From assembly GCA_902482185.1 (NCBI GenBank), contig CABSZR010000101.1, forward strand, positions 1 to 5,828: 5,828 nucleotides of DNA, in the 5' to 3' direction. The position numbers and the translations under genes are program-made. The notes under the pieces are model-generated. The model searched no databases. It saw nothing but the letters and a program-made list of their open reading frames with translations, and was not told the DNA's origin. Shown here one piece after another: positions 5,419 to 5,828 of this stretch. Source of the stretch: an uncultured Collinsella sp. (GTDB lineage: Bacteria; Actinomycetota; Coriobacteriia; Coriobacteriales; Coriobacteriaceae). Every line of letters starts with the position of its first letter. Within the stretch, counting starts at the first letter, position 1.

Positions 5419-5828
5419 ATGGAGCTCACGGACCGCTCTGGTTACTTTGCGGGCCCCGGTATGCTCGGCGGCTCCTTTGGCGATGCCTCGCGCGCAAGCG
5501 ACGAGGCTGCCGAGGGCGTCGCCGACCCCTGCCTGGGCCATGCGCCCGACCAGGTGGTCTTTTACGAGCTCACGCGTAAGTTTGTGGAGACCGAGGAAGA
5601 CGTTCCCCAGGAGGCCTGCGACGTGCTGTACTACACGCTCGCCGTGGGCCACCACACCGGCGTGCTCGACTGCTTTGAGCCGCGCCTGTCGGTGCCGGTG
5701 AACGTGTTCTATACGCTTATCGACGCGCTGCCGGAGGGGGAGGCCAAGACCAAGTTCGAGGCCATCCGCTCCTTTGGCGAGTGCCAGCTCGACAAGGCGG
5801 CGGTGCCGTCGCTGCTCGAGGCCTGCGA
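5419..5828 (+). CDS. hyfJ: HycH/HyfJ-family formate hydrogenlyase maturation protein, 3' partial
   Basis: This is an assembly factor of the HycH family, needed in E. coli for maturation of the hydrogenase-3 large subunit and expected to be cytoplasmic and absent from the final complex. The window shows 136 complete codons, and the frame is still open at the edge. Recognisable family stretches are VVFYELTRKFVETEEDVPQE (46-65) and VLYYTLAVGHHTGVLDC (69-85), with the paired histidines 78-79 and Cys85, followed by LPEGEAKTKFEAI (104-116). About 45 residues come before the conserved core, including a Gly-rich and acidic stretch (10-35). E. coli HycH is about 136 residues in total, so this protein is longer at its N terminus. 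Nothing recognisable was seen in that extension. The symbol follows the hyf gene order; hycH would be equally defensible. Confidence 0.88.
   Translation, partial: MELTDRSGYFAGPGMLGGSFGDASRASDEAAEGVADPCLGHAPDQVVFYELTRKFVETEEDVPQEACDVLYYTLAVGHHTGVLDCFEPRLSVPVNVFYTLIDALPEGEAKTKFEAIRSFGECQLDKAAVPSLLEAC

Noticed and set aside
4309..5655. A 448-residue open frame on the minus strand across hyfH, hyfI and hyfJ
   Set aside because: It lies opposite three clearly conserved genes. Its protein is rich in Ala, Gly, Val, His and Arg without recognisable domains, as expected for the antisense of GC-rich coding DNA. No convincing ribosome binding site or gene context supports it.

Overview
This window is the downstream part of a hydrogenase-4 type (hyf-like, group 4a) membrane-bound [NiFe] hydrogenase operon. 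All genes lie on the + strand in the order hyfE (5' end cut off) - hyfF - hyfG - hyfH - hyfI - hyfJ/hycH (3' end cut off), which matches the order I recall for the E. coli hyf cluster. Coding density is essentially complete. The junctions between genes are 3, 3, 1, 2 and 0 bases long, and Shine-Dalgarno sequences sit inside the end of each preceding gene. No stretch over 300 bases lacks a gene, and I see no RNA gene, mobile element, repeat array, promoter or terminator.

Layout. Positions 1-576 and 580-2139 encode two membrane-arm subunits: HyfE (NuoK/MrpC-related) and HyfF (an antiporter-like proton channel subunit of the NuoL/M/N and MrpA/D family). Positions 2143-3915 encode the catalytic large subunit HyfG, a fusion of a NuoC-like 30 kDa domain and a NuoD-like NiFe domain. 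It carries both CxxC nickel-binding motifs and a C-terminal extension expected to be cleaved during maturation. Positions 3917-4633 encode HyfH, an electron-transfer protein with two [4Fe-4S] clusters. Positions 4636-5418 encode HyfI, the small subunit that carries the proximal [4Fe-4S] cluster. From 5419 to the window edge runs a HycH/HyfJ-family assembly factor.

How they work together: electrons enter through HyfH and/or an upstream HyfA-type ferredoxin (not in the window), pass through HyfI to the NiFe site of HyfG, and reduce protons to H2. The membrane arm (HyfE, HyfF, plus HyfB/C/D expected upstream) may couple this to ion translocation. Having both HyfE and HyfF separates this cluster from the simpler hydrogenase-3 (hyc) type. 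The electron donor, for example a formate dehydrogenase, cannot be seen here.

Organism: a high-GC bacterium with strong G/C preference at third codon positions and clear Shine-Dalgarno sites. The codon style and gene set fit an anaerobic actinobacterium of the Coriobacteriia (Collinsella-like), but this is a low-to-moderate confidence impression. I do not see an undescribed system. The unusual points are lineage-specific additions: a long C-terminal tail on HyfH, an N-terminal extension on the HycH-like protein, a longer cleavable tail on HyfG, and extra cysteines beside the NiFe-binding and proximal-cluster motifs. Comparisons with E. coli proteins are from memory, not from a computed alignment.
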